Assembly: GCA_900762015.1 (NCBI GenBank)
Contig: CAAFEX010000107.1
Span: 1 to 39,558 of the forward strand
Source of the DNA: an uncultured Collinsella sp.
GTDB taxonomy: Bacteria; Actinomycetota; Coriobacteriia; Coriobacteriales; Coriobacteriaceae
DNA length: 39,558 bases
Direction of reading: 5' to 3'
Shown here: positions 7,489 to 15,507 of the stretch, one piece after another
How positions within the stretch are numbered: position 1 is the stretch's first letter
Layout: each line of letters begins with the position of its first letter
Notes under the pieces: model-generated
The model's input: only the letters and a program-made list of their open reading frames with translations
What the model was told of the DNA's origin: nothing
Database searches by the model: none
Position numbers and translations under genes: made by a program

Positions 7489-7597
7489 ACGGGGTCCTCC
7501 CGGTGTAAATCTGCTTCGTTTCATGCAGCCATCAGGGTACCCACCAGATGTGAATCGTACGTGACATTTAACAGATACCATCAACTCATCAATAGCT

Positions 7598-7610
7598 CAC
7601 CAAGTTGGTG
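7598..7610. promoter_or_regulatory. inverted repeat in the 7488/7692 divergent region
   Basis: CACCAA-G-TTGGTG is a perfect 13-bp inverted repeat between the divergent membrane-protein gene and nadE. A TACAAT -10-like box (7638-7643) lies nearer nadE. It may be an operator, but nothing else supports this. Confidence 0.3.
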
Positions 7611-7691
7611 GGATGCGGTTACACCCGGCGGTTGAACTACAATAGGGCTTGCTAATTGTTGTGAATGGCGTCTACGCACGGGAGCATTCTT

Positions 7692-9671
7692 ATGAATCTT
7701 CACCTTTCTCAGTCTGATGGCTTTTTGCGTGTGGCGGCGGCGTCGCCGCGGATTCGCGTTGCCGATGTCGAGGGCAATGCCGAGGTTGCGCTGGCGGCTG
7801 TTCGCGAGGCTGCCGAGCGCGGCGTTCGCGCGCTGGTGTTGCCCGAGCTTAATCTGACTGGCTATACCGCGGCCGATCTGTTCCATAACCGCACATTACT
7901 GCATGCTTGCGAGACTGCACTGGCACATATTCTCGATGAAACCCGCGAGCTGCCGATTGTCTTTACCGTCGGTCTTCCCGTTGCGGTTGCCGAGAATATC
8001 TACAACTGCGCCGCCGTGTGCTGCGCGGGCGAGCTTTTGGGTCTTACGGTCAAGAAGTATCTGCCCAACTATGGCGAGTTCTATGAGCGCCGTTGGTTTG
8101 CTCCGGCGCCTGCGGATCCCGTGTGGGTCGAGTTTGCCGGTCAGGGTCCGGTCCCGCTGGGTTCGGGGCTTGTCTACCGCTGCTGCGATGAAGGTGCCGA
8201 GGATTTGGTGCTGGGCGTTGAGGTCTGTGAGGACCTGTGGGTGCCGGCACCCCCTTCGACTGAGATGGCGCTTGCCGGTGCGACGGTGATTCTCAACCCG
8301 TCGGCCTCGGACGAGATCATCGGTAAGGCAGATTACCGCCGCAGCCTTATCTCTAACCAAAGCGCGCGCCTGTACTGCGCCTATGCCTACGCGGACGCGA
8401 GCGAGGGCGAGTCCACGACCGACATGGTCTTTGCGGGCGAGAACCTCGTCTACGAAAACGGCTCCAAGCTCGCCGCGACCAAACTGCTTACCTGCGATAT
8501 GGCCATCGCCGACGTTGACCTTGACCGCCTGGTTGCCGAGCGCCGTCGCTCGACGACGTGGACGCGCACCGACGATGCGCCGGAGGCCACGACCGTTGAG
8601 TTTTCGTTTGAGGGCGTGCTGGCCGAAGAACCTGTCCTGCGCGATGCCTGCGATATCGACCGCGTTTTCCCGCGCGCGCCCTTTGTGCCGGCCGACCACG
8701 GCGACTTGGCCGAGCGCTGCGAGACCATCCTCGATCTGCAGACTGCGGGCCTCAAGACCCGCCTTGCCCATACGGGTACCAAGGCTGCGGTTATCGGCCT
8801 TTCGGGCGGCTTGGACTCCACGCTAGCGCTGCTTGTGACCGTGCGTGCCTTCGATGCACTGGGCCTGCCGCGCACCGGTATCACAGCGGTTTCCATGCCC
8901 GGCTTTGGCACGACGCACCGCACTAAGTCCAATGCCGAGTCGCTCGCTCGTGACTTGGGTGTGAGCTTCCGCGAGGTCTCGATCCATGCTGCCGTGGAGC
9001 AGCACTTTAAGGATATCGAGCATGATCCGGCCGTGCAGGACGTGACCTACGAGAACAGCCAGGCGCGCGAGCGCACGCAGATTCTGATGGATCTGGCCAA
9101 CCAGGCTGGCGGTTTTGTCATTGGCACGGGCGACCTGTCGGAGCTGGCGCTCGGCTGGGCTACCTATAACGGCGACCACATGAGCATGTACGCCGTCAAC
9201 GCGAGCGTGCCCAAGACGCTTGTGCGCCATCTGGTGCGCTATGCCGCTGATGTTTTTGGCGGGCGTATTGCCGAGGTCTTGCTCGATATCCTCGATACGC
9301 CGGTGTCCCCCGAGCTTCTGCCGCCCACGGGCGACGGCGAGATTGCGCAGAAGACCGAGGACCTGGTGGGCCCGTACGAGCTGCACGACTACTTCCTCTA
9401 CTACCTGCTGCGTTTTGGCTTTGAGCCGGGCAAGATCTACCGCATGGCGCTCAAGAGCTTCGAGGGCGTCTACGACGTCAAGACCATTCACACGTGGCTA
9501 CGCACGTTCTACCGTCGCTTCTTTGCCCAGCAGTTTAAGCGCAGCTGCCTGCCCGATGGCCCCAAGGTGGGCTCGGTCACGCTCAGCCCGCGCGGCGATT
9601 GGCGCATGCCGAGTGACGCCAGCTCGCGCCTGTGGCTCGCCCAGATTGACGCGCTCAATCCGATGGACTAA
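7692..9671 (+). CDS. nadE: glutamine-dependent NAD+ synthetase
   Basis: This 659-residue two-domain enzyme makes NAD+ from nicotinic acid adenine dinucleotide, ATP and glutamine-derived ammonia. The N-terminal nitrilase-type glutaminase has its triad at E52 (LVLPELNLTGY), K121 or K122 (VKKYLPNYGEFYE) and C179 (GVEVCEDLW), close to the positions in the Mycobacterium tuberculosis enzyme (679 aa). The C-terminal synthetase has the ATP loop GLSGGLDST, the GTGDLSELALGW segment and the conserved end region. GGGAG precedes the ATG at 7692 by about 8 nt; an earlier in-frame ATG at 7665 lacks a ribosome binding site. A terminator follows at 9739. Confidence 0.93.
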   Translation: MNLHLSQSDGFLRVAAASPRIRVADVEGNAEVALAAVREAAERGVRALVLPELNLTGYTAADLFHNRTLLHACETALAHILDETRELPIVFTVGLPVAVAENIYNCAAVCCAGELLGLTVKKYLPNYGEFYERRWFAPAPADPVWVEFAGQGPVPLGSGLVYRCCDEGAEDLVLGVEVCEDLWVPAPPSTEMALAGATVILNPSASDEIIGKADYRRSLISNQSARLYCAYAYADASEGESTTDMVFAGENLVYENGSKLAATKLLTCDMAIADVDLDRLVAERRRSTTWTRTDDAPEATTVEFSFEGVLAEEPVLRDACDIDRVFPRAPFVPADHGDLAERCETILDLQTAGLKTRLAHTGTKAAVIGLSGGLDSTLALLVTVRAFDALGLPRTGITAVSMPGFGTTHRTKSNAESLARDLGVSFREVSIHAAVEQHFKDIEHDPAVQDVTYENSQARERTQILMDLANQAGGFVIGTGDLSELALGWATYNGDHMSMYAVNASVPKTLVRHLVRYAADVFGGRIAEVLLDILDTPVSPELLPPTGDGEIAQKTEDLVGPYELHDYFLYYLLRFGFEPGKIYRMALKSFEGVYDVKTIHTWLRTFYRRFFAQQFKRSCLPDGPKVGSVTLSPRGDWRMPSDASSRLWLAQIDALNPMD

Positions 9672-9738
9672 GGTTGCCAAATTGAACCAAAACAGCGGGT
9701 GCAAGCGTTACACTTTTGCAATCTGATGGCCCGTATCG

Positions 9739-9769
9739 CGCGGCGCTCTTGTCGGAGCGCCGCGTTTTT
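9739..9769 (+). terminator. nadE terminator
   Basis: CGCGGCGCTC and GAGCGCCGCG pair around a 6-nt loop and are followed by five T residues. It lies between nadE and the aminotransferase, so the latter probably relies on its own promoter or on readthrough. Confidence 0.8.
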
Positions 9770-9788
9770 CATATCGAAAGGTGGCACC

Positions 9789-10952
9789 ATGCAGGCATCG
9801 CAGCGTCTCGACCGCTTTGGCGCGGAGGTCTTCGCCTCGCTCAACAACAAACTTCTCGCGCTGAAGGCTCAGGGCAAGACCATTTACAACATGAGCGTGG
9901 GCACGCCCGACTTTAAGCCGTACGACCATGTGGTCGAGGCGCTCACGCATGCAGCCCAAGATCCCGAGATGTGGAAGTATGCCCTGCGCGACCTGCCCGA
10001 ACTCAAGCAAGCCGTGTGCGATTACTATGAGCGTCGCTTTGGTGTCTCCGGCATTACGCCGTCTATGGTGCAGTCGTGCAACGGCACGCAGGAGGGCGTG
10101 GGCCATTTGGGCCTGGCCCTGCTCGATCCGGGTGACACCATTTTGGTTCCCGATCCGTGCTACCCGGTCTTTGAGGCGGGCGCCAAAATCGCCGATGCCA
10201 AGCTCGAGTACTATCCGTTGGTCGCCGAGCATAATTACCTGCCCTATGTGGCGGGTATCGATCCCGAGGTGGCCGATCGTGCCAAGTATATGATCGTGTC
10301 GCTGCCCGCAAACCCGGTCGGCTCGGTGGGCACGCCCGAGGTCTACGAGGAGATCATCGCTTTCGCCCGCGAGCACGACCTGCTCATCGTCCATGACAAC
10401 GCGTACTCCGACATCGTGTTCGACGGCGAGCCGGGCGGAAGCTTCTTGCAGTATCCTGGTGCGCTCGAGGTGGGCGTGGAGTTCTTCTCGCTTTCCAAGT
10501 CGTTTAACGTTACCGGTGCGCGTATCGGCTTTTTGGTCGGCCGCGAGGACGTGGTCTCTGCCTTTGCCAAGCTGCGCGGCCAGATCGACTTTGGTATGTT
10601 CTTCCCGATCCAGAAGGCTGCTATCGCCTGCCTGAACGGTCCGCGCGATGAGGTCGAGGCGCAGCGTCTGAAGTACCAGGAGCGCCGCGATGCCCTGTGC
10701 GACGGTCTTGAGGGCTTGGGCTGGGAGCGCCCCAACGCGCATGGCTCTATGTTTGTGTGGGCCAAGCTTCCCGGTGGCCGCACCGATTCCATGGCGTTTT
10801 GCGAGGAGCTTATGGAGAAGGCCGGCGTTGTGGTGACGCCGGGCGCGAGCTTTGGTCCTTCGGGCGAGGGGCACGTGCGCATGGCGCTGGTCTTGCCGCC
10901 CGACCAGATCGCTTTGGCTGTCGAGGCCATTCGCGAGGCGGGCCTGTATTAG
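9789..10952 (+). CDS. PLP-dependent class I/II aminotransferase, DapC/PatA-like
   Basis: This is a 387-residue fold-type I aminotransferase. SVGTPDFKP (about 36-44) is the substrate-loop motif, NGTQEGV the phosphate-cup region, SLPANPVGS (171-179) the conserved Asn-Pro pair, DNAYSDIVFDG the PLP-ring aspartate segment and SLSKSFNVTGARIGF carries the Schiff-base lysine at K237. The family includes LL-DAP aminotransferase, N-acetyl-L,L-DAP aminotransferase (PatA) and aspartate aminotransferase. Because the nearby pathway uses DapH, the N-acetyl-DAP aminotransferase step is a good candidate, but the sequence alone does not fix the substrate. The ATG at 9789 has AAAGGTGG upstream. Confidence 0.82.
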   Translation: MQASQRLDRFGAEVFASLNNKLLALKAQGKTIYNMSVGTPDFKPYDHVVEALTHAAQDPEMWKYALRDLPELKQAVCDYYERRFGVSGITPSMVQSCNGTQEGVGHLGLALLDPGDTILVPDPCYPVFEAGAKIADAKLEYYPLVAEHNYLPYVAGIDPEVADRAKYMIVSLPANPVGSVGTPEVYEEIIAFAREHDLLIVHDNAYSDIVFDGEPGGSFLQYPGALEVGVEFFSLSKSFNVTGARIGFLVGREDVVSAFAKLRGQIDFGMFFPIQKAAIACLNGPRDEVEAQRLKYQERRDALCDGLEGLGWERPNAHGSMFVWAKLPGGRTDSMAFCEELMEKAGVVVTPGASFGPSGEGHVRMALVLPPDQIALAVEAIREAGLY

Positions 10953-11058
10953 AAAGCTATTTTGGCTCGTCAATATATCGAAACCGATTTCGTGCAGTTA
11001 TTTTACGAATTCTGCAAACAATTTCGGTAAACGGTCGATTTTTGGCTGCGAATAGGAG

Positions 11059-11064
11059 CATAAT
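11059..11064 (+). promoter_or_regulatory. possible -10 box of ldh
   Basis: CATAAT matches the -10 consensus at 5 of 6 positions, about 30 nt before the leader hairpin. No convincing -35 box is present. CGAAA-CCGA-TTTCG (10979-10992) is a small inverted repeat upstream. Confidence 0.3.
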
Positions 11065-11095
11065 CAAAGTCCCGATTGGATGTATTGGGATTACG

Positions 11096-11128
11096 ACAAG
11101 CCGCTCGGGTCGTTCCCGGGCGGCTTGT
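11096..11128 (+). terminator. hairpin in the ldh leader
   Basis: ACAAGCCGCTCGGG and CCCGGGCGGCTTGT form a 14-bp stem (one G-T pair) with a 5-nt loop, ending 25 nt before the ldh start. The following TTGTTTG is a poor T tract, so it could be a weak terminator or attenuator, or an mRNA-stabilising 5' hairpin. Confidence 0.4.
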
Positions 11129-11153
11129 TTGTGGAGTGAGATGGGAGTTTCTA

Positions 11154-12104
11154 ATGGTTAACGAGAAGAAGGTCGCTATTGTCGGCTGCGGTTTCGTCGG
11201 TTCGTCTTCGGCGTTCGCGCTGATGCAGAGCGGTCTGTTCTCCGAGATGGTCCTCATCGACGTGGACAAGAACCGCGCCGAGGGTGAGGCCCTGGATATC
11301 GCGCACGGCATGACGTTTGCCGAGCCGATGAAGATCTACGCCGGCGATTATTCCGATGTCGCCGACGCCGCCATGATCGTCGTCACCGCTGGCGCTGCCC
11401 AGAAGCCCGGTGAGACCCGCCTGGACCTGGTCAACAAGAACGTCAGCATCTTTAAGTCCATTATCCCCGAGATTAAGAAGTCCGGCTTCGATGGCATTCT
11501 GCTCATCGTCTCCAACCCGGTCGATGTTCTGACCTACGCCGCCATCAAGATGTCCGGCCTGCCCGAGGGCCACGTCATCGGCTCCGGCACCGTGCTCGAC
11601 ACTGGCCGTCTGCAGCAGATGCTTGGTGCCCACGTCGAGGTTGACCCGCGCGACGTTCAGGCCTATGTCATGGGTGAGCACGGCGACTCCGAGTTTGTCG
11701 CTTGGTCCAGCGCCCAGGTTGCCGGCGTGCCGCTGAACACCTTCTGCGAGCTTCACGGCCACCTGGAGCATGAGGCTGCCGAGAAGCGCATCGCCGAGGA
11801 CGTTAAGAACTCCGCCTACACCATCATCGAGAAGAAGCACGCCACCTACTACGGCGTCGCCATGGCCGTTAAGCGCATCTGCACCGCTGTTATGCGTGAT
11901 GAGCAGACCGTTCTGCCCGTTTCCTCGCTCATGGTGGGCGAGTATGGCCTGTCCGATCTGGCCATCTCCATGCCGACGGTCGTTGGCCGCGACGGCGTCG
12001 TCTGCCGCGTCCCCGTGCCGCTGAACGACGACGAGCAGCATGAGCTCACCGTCTCCGCCAAGGCCCTCAAGGACATCATCGACAGCGTCGACTTCTCCTG
12101 CTAA
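11154..12104 (+). CDS. ldh: L-lactate dehydrogenase
   Basis: This 316-residue cytoplasmic enzyme reduces pyruvate to L-lactate with NADH. The nucleotide loop GCGFVG is at 11-16, and the adenine-ribose acidic residue is in LIDVDKN. The substrate loop TAGAAQKPGETRLDL has Gln rather than Arg at the discriminating position, which favours lactate over malate dehydrogenase. The catalytic Asp-His pair lies in LDTGRL (149-153) and GEHGDSE (H176). The ATG at 11154 has GGGAG 6 nt upstream. A strong terminator follows at 12138. The codon use is highly biased, as expected for a main fermentation enzyme. Confidence 0.93.
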   Translation: MVNEKKVAIVGCGFVGSSSAFALMQSGLFSEMVLIDVDKNRAEGEALDIAHGMTFAEPMKIYAGDYSDVADAAMIVVTAGAAQKPGETRLDLVNKNVSIFKSIIPEIKKSGFDGILLIVSNPVDVLTYAAIKMSGLPEGHVIGSGTVLDTGRLQQMLGAHVEVDPRDVQAYVMGEHGDSEFVAWSSAQVAGVPLNTFCELHGHLEHEAAEKRIAEDVKNSAYTIIEKKHATYYGVAMAVKRICTAVMRDEQTVLPVSSLMVGEYGLSDLAISMPTVVGRDGVVCRVPVPLNDDEQHELTVSAKALKDIIDSVDFSC

Positions 12105-12137
12105 ATCAAGCTCGCTAGAGCGAAAAGCTACAATGAA

Positions 12138-12171
12138 GGCGTCCGGGTCCACACGGCCCGGGCGCCTTTTT
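12138..12171 (+). terminator. ldh terminator
   Basis: GGCGTCCGGG and CCCGGGCGCC pair (one G-T) around a 9-nt loop and are followed by TTTTT. Confidence 0.85.
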
Positions 12172-12201
12172 GGTGCAAAGTAACCTGACTCCAATGCACC
12201 A
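12171..12201. repeat. hairpin repeat C, copy 1
   Basis: TGGTGCA and TGCACCA arms enclose AAGTAACCTGACTCCAA. A nearly identical element follows the next gene at 13382-13416, so the Mbeg1-like gene is bracketed by two copies. Confidence 0.65.
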
Positions 12202-12218
12202 TAGTTGATGGGAGGGCC

Positions 12219-13379
12219 ATGTCGGATTCGCCTAATTTTTTGACCTATGTCCAGACGGCGTTTGATCCCTTTGAGGAGCGGCCGTTCTGCGCGGTGGATA
12301 GCCTGGTCTTTGCGTGGTTGTCCTATTTGCGCTTGCCGGGTGATATGGCGGGGCTGACGAACTGGCAGGGCCTAGACGTACGCGAACTGCTGCGTGCCGA
12401 GTGCTACCGGGACATGATTGACGACTTGTGGGACCCAGAGGGAAGCAGGGCCTTGTTGGAGGCCGTGGCAGCAAATCCCAGATACCGCGGCGTGCACGTT
12501 TGCGGCTATCGTGCCGTGAGCGATGTGGTGGCGACGGAGCAGTTTGCAGCCATGGCGTTCCGGTTTCCGGCGGGGTTTAGCTATCTTTCCTTCCGGGGGA
12601 CCGACAGCACGATTGTGGGCTGGAAAGAGGACTTTAACATGGCGTTCCGGTGTCCTGTGCCGGCCCAGGAATCCGCGGCGCGTTATGTGGACGAGGCGGC
12701 GGATGCGATCGACGGGCCGCTTTTGTGCGGAGGTCATTCCAAGGGCGGAAACCTTGCGGTGTACGGTGCGGCGATGTGCTCCGATGTCGCCCGTGAGCGA
12801 ATCGAACGGGCGTATTCCCATGATGGTCCAGGGTTCGTCGAGGAGTTTCTGAACGGCAACGCCTTTGCCGATCTTTCCGGTCGAATCGACAAGACGCTAC
12901 CTCGGTCGTCGATCTTCGGCATGATGTTCGAGACACAAGAGGACTATGCCATCGTTGAGAGCACCGAGTTCAGCCTGCTTCAGCATAATCCCTTTAGCTG
13001 GGTGGTTGATGGTCGCGACTTCGTGTACTGTGAGCGCCTGTCCGCCGGTGCTCGATACGTTGATGGCTCCATTCGCGAGATGCTGCTTGCGGTGTCGCCT
13101 AACGAGCGCGAGCGTTTTGTAGATGCGTTGTTCTCCGTGCTTGAGGCTACGGGTGCTGAGCGGTTTGCGGATATCGCTGGGAATCTGCGCGAGAGCCTGC
13201 CTGTGATGCTCCAGGCTGCGCAAGGCTTTGACAAGGATACGCGACGCTTTGTCTCGCAGACTATCGTTGCGATTCTTAAGTGTGCGCTTCTGCCCAAACG
13301 TCCCCAGATCGACATGCCCGCTGCCGGCAAGAGCTTGGCAGAACAGCTCGAGGCTTGGCAGTCCGAGCTCCTGCGCTAA
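12219..13379 (+). CDS. Mbeg1-like alpha/beta hydrolase (DUF2974)
   Basis: This 386-residue protein has the features of the Mbeg1/DUF2974 family of lipase-like alpha/beta hydrolases. The nucleophile elbow is GHSKGG (172-177, S174), followed by NLAVYGAA. The oxyanion/strand segment YLSFRGTDSTIVGWKEDF (about 122-139) resembles class 3 lipases, and SHDGPGF with a later conserved His/Asp region completes the core. There is no signal peptide or membrane helix, so it is probably cytoplasmic. The substrate is unknown. GGGAGG lies 4 nt before the ATG. Copies of one hairpin repeat flank the gene on both sides. Confidence 0.8.
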   Translation: MSDSPNFLTYVQTAFDPFEERPFCAVDSLVFAWLSYLRLPGDMAGLTNWQGLDVRELLRAECYRDMIDDLWDPEGSRALLEAVAANPRYRGVHVCGYRAVSDVVATEQFAAMAFRFPAGFSYLSFRGTDSTIVGWKEDFNMAFRCPVPAQESAARYVDEAADAIDGPLLCGGHSKGGNLAVYGAAMCSDVARERIERAYSHDGPGFVEEFLNGNAFADLSGRIDKTLPRSSIFGMMFETQEDYAIVESTEFSLLQHNPFSWVVDGRDFVYCERLSAGARYVDGSIREMLLAVSPNERERFVDALFSVLEATGAERFADIAGNLRESLPVMLQAAQGFDKDTRRFVSQTIVAILKCALLPKRPQIDMPAAGKSLAEQLEAWQSELLR

Positions 13380-13381
13380 CC

Positions 13382-13416
13382 ATTGGTGCAAAGCAACCTG
13401 TCCCCGATGCACCAAT
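13382..13416. repeat. hairpin repeat C, copy 2
   Basis: ATTGGTGCA and TGCACCAAT arms (9 bp) enclose AAGCAACCTGTCCCCGA. The loop matches copy 1 (12171-12201) and the loop of the element at 28178. Confidence 0.65.
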
Positions 13417-13490
13417 CTTCGATGCGCCTGGGGCGGGATCGACCGCTATACTGGTTCGTGCCGAAATCGATCTAGAACGGAATGCCGTAT

Positions 13491-14495
13491 ATGAAAATCA
13501 ATCACGCGATTCTGCATATCCTGGACTTTGACTCTGCCGTCAACGTTATGAGCCAGCGCGAGCTCGATATCGAGAGCCGCACCGTGCGTAATTTCGTAAC
13601 CACGCACCTGCGGCGCGCTCGTACCTCGGCTGATAACAAGCGTGCCACGTTTGCCGAGAACTCCGCATTCGGCGGCGAGCTCAAGGGCTATTTCTTTGGT
13701 GAGCGTGAGTTCGTGGATCTGTCTCAGCAGATTGCGGAGTTCATCTCTTCCGAACTTACCAAGGCCGAGAAAGCCGAGTCCACTGACGTGCTTGTGGCGG
13801 ACTTTGATGACGATGAGGATGCCCGCTGGTTTGCCGTGATGCTGCTGGGCTCCAAGCAGGCTTTTATGCACGAGGTGGGTCGCGAAGAGGGCGAGGTGCG
13901 CAACGACATTGCGCGCCACTACGCCATTCTGCCGAATCCCTCGCAAAAGGTGCCGAGCTATGCAATCGTGCGTGCAAGCACCATGGAGATCGGCTATGTG
14001 GATAAGAAGCGCAAGATTGCCGGCGAGGATCGCATGCTCATTCCCGATGGCCTGCTGCAGTGCGACACGGGGGTATCGGGCAAGGAGGTCATCGACACCG
14101 TGACGCGTGTGGTCGAGGAAGTCGCCGAGGAGCACGGTGCCAACACGGCTGTAGCACTCGCCAAGGTTAAGGCTGCTGTTGCCGAGAAAGTTGAGGATGA
14201 CGAGGAACTGCCCCCTTGGGATATCGTCGATGAGGTCTTTGAGGACGAGCCGGTTATCAAGGAGAGCGTGCGCGCGGCACTGACTGAGGAGAAGGTGCCT
14301 GAGCGTGTGCCCGTGGAGCGCAAGCAGGTCGAACGCGCGGCGGTGCGCAACCACAAGATCCGTACCGACACGGGCATCGAGATCAGCTTCCCGGCCGAGA
14401 TGGGTTCGAACTCTGAGTACATCGAGTTTGTCAACGAGCCCAACGGCCTCATCTCCATCGAGCTCAAGAACATCGGAAGTATTGAGAATCGATAA
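13491..14495 (+). CDS. nucleoid-associated protein, NdpA family
   Basis: This 334-residue protein opens with MKINHAILHILDF, the standard opening of the 37-kDa nucleoid-associated (NdpA/YejK) family. It continues with the family-like segment LGSKQAFMHEVG and the central YAIVRASTMEIGYVDK. The C-terminal third has an acidic helical stretch (VEKVEDDEELPPWD) and the NHKIRTDTGIEISFPAE segment. Members bind DNA with little sequence preference; their physiological role is poorly defined. I chose the ATG at 13491 over one three codons earlier because ACGGA is then 9 nt upstream and the N-terminus aligns with the family. A terminator follows at 14521. Confidence 0.8.
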   Translation: MKINHAILHILDFDSAVNVMSQRELDIESRTVRNFVTTHLRRARTSADNKRATFAENSAFGGELKGYFFGEREFVDLSQQIAEFISSELTKAEKAESTDVLVADFDDDEDARWFAVMLLGSKQAFMHEVGREEGEVRNDIARHYAILPNPSQKVPSYAIVRASTMEIGYVDKKRKIAGEDRMLIPDGLLQCDTGVSGKEVIDTVTRVVEEVAEEHGANTAVALAKVKAAVAEKVEDDEELPPWDIVDEVFEDEPVIKESVRAALTEEKVPERVPVERKQVERAAVRNHKIRTDTGIEISFPAEMGSNSEYIEFVNEPNGLISIELKNIGSIENR

Positions 14496-14520
14496 ACTGC
14501 TCTTGGACGTTGCAAAAAAC

Positions 14521-14555
14521 AAAGGCCGAAGCCTTTTGGGACTTCGGCCTTTTTT
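14521..14555 (+). terminator. terminator of the NdpA-like gene
   Basis: AAAGGCCGAAG and CTTCGGCCTTT form an 11-bp stem with a 10-nt loop and run into a T tract. Confidence 0.85.
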
Positions 14556-14607
14556 GTTTTCGGCTTGGTTGCTGACATTGCGCCGCAGGTTGAGCTCACG
14601 TCAGCGA

Positions 14608-14705
14608 AAACGCCCCTAAGCGAGCAAGGTGACGTGAAAGAGGAGGGAAGCGTACTTCGGTACGCGACCGACGATTGAACGTCAGATTGCCGCTTAGGGG
14701 CGTTT
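14608..14705 (+). repeat. structured repeat A, copy 2
   Basis: The outer 15-bp stem is AAACGCCCCTAAGCG with CGCTTAGGGGCGTTT, the middle stem TGACGT/ACGTCA and the inner hairpin GCGTAC-TTCG-GTACGC. The core (GAAAGAGGAGGGAAG.. and ..CGACGATTGAACG) matches copies 1 and 3, while the stem sequences are different and still fully paired. It lies between converging genes. Confidence 0.75.
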
Positions 14706-14718
14706 GCAGCGTCGAGCC

Positions 14719-14746
14719 GTTACGCGGTTTGGCAAAACCGCGTAAC
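14719..14746. repeat. hairpin repeat B, copy 2
   Basis: GTTACGCGGTTT and AAACCGCGTAAC arms flank a 4-nt loop, identical to the arms at 4909-4935. It sits 2 nt from the dapH stop and could also serve as that operon's 3' hairpin, although no T tract follows. Confidence 0.7.
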
Positions 14747-14748
14747 TT

Positions 14749-15468
14749 CTACAGCTGGCGCAGGCCCTCTTCCAGGCCGGTCTTGCTGTCGGTCTTCTCG
14801 TCGCGCATCTTGATGGCGCGGGCGGGGACACCGGCCACGACGGCGCCGGCGGGGACGTCCTCGACGCACACGGCGCCGGCGGCAACTACAGCACCCTTGC
14901 CCACGTGCACGCCTTCCAGGACCACGGCGTTTGCGCCGATCATGACATCGTCCTCGATGATGACGGGCGTGGCGCTGGCGGGCTCCACAACGCCTGCCAG
15001 CACGGTGCCGGCGCCGATGTGGCAGTTCTTGCCCACGGTGGCGCGACCGCCCAGCACGGCGCCCATATCGATCATGGAACCCTCGCCGATAACGGAGCCG
15101 ATGTTGATGATGGCGCCCATCATGATGACGGCACGGTCGCCAATCTCGACGCGGTCGCGGATGATCGCGCCCGGCTCGATGCGGGCGTTGATGCCCTTAA
15201 GGTCGAGCATGGGCACGGCGGAGTTGCGGCAATCGTTTTCAACGTCGTAGTAATCGATGGAATCGGCATTGGCGTCCAGGATGGTCTTGAGCTCGTCCCA
15301 GTCGCCAAAGACGGTCTTGCCGCGACGGCCGCCGTAGACATGTGCGTCGCCCCAGGCAACCTTCATGCCCGGCTTCTCGCGCACGTACAGCTTGACGGGC
15401 GTCTTTTTGGGCGCGGTGGCGATGTAGTTGATAATCTCCTGTGCATCCATCTCGGCTGCGTTGCTCAT
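14749..15468 (-). CDS. dapH: tetrahydrodipicolinate N-acetyltransferase
   Basis: This 239-residue protein matches the DapH family (B. subtilis 236 aa) in length and layout. It has an N-terminal alpha/beta region (about 1-95), then a left-handed beta-helix of hexapeptide repeats (ARIEPGAIIRDRVEIGDRAV onward) ending in VPAGAVVAGVPARAIK. It acetylates L-2,3,4,5-tetrahydrodipicolinate using acetyl-CoA, opening the acetylase branch to meso-DAP and lysine. The presence of DapH rather than succinyl-type DapD decides which branch is used. GGAGAG precedes the ATG. It is the last gene of the riboswitch-controlled lysA-dapA, dapB, dapH operon, 39 nt after dapB. Confidence 0.9.
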   Translation of the reverse strand: MSNAAEMDAQEIINYIATAPKKTPVKLYVREKPGMKVAWGDAHVYGGRRGKTVFGDWDELKTILDANADSIDYYDVENDCRNSAVPMLDLKGINARIEPGAIIRDRVEIGDRAVIMMGAIINIGSVIGEGSMIDMGAVLGGRATVGKNCHIGAGTVLAGVVEPASATPVIIEDDVMIGANAVVLEGVHVGKGAVVAAGAVCVEDVPAGAVVAGVPARAIKMRDEKTDSKTGLEEGLRQL

Positions 15469-15507
15469 TTGCTATCTCTCCTTTGGGTGGATTCGGTTGA
15501 TACCTGG

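Noticed and set aside
11096..11128. A Rex or catabolite operator controlling ldh
   Set aside because: The inverted repeats near ldh do not match Rex (TTGTGAA..TTCACAA) or cre patterns. The hairpin is reported only as a leader structure.
12138..12201. A riboswitch before the Mbeg1-like gene
   Set aside because: The structure here is the ldh terminator plus a repeat that also occurs after the gene, so no aptamer is needed to explain it.
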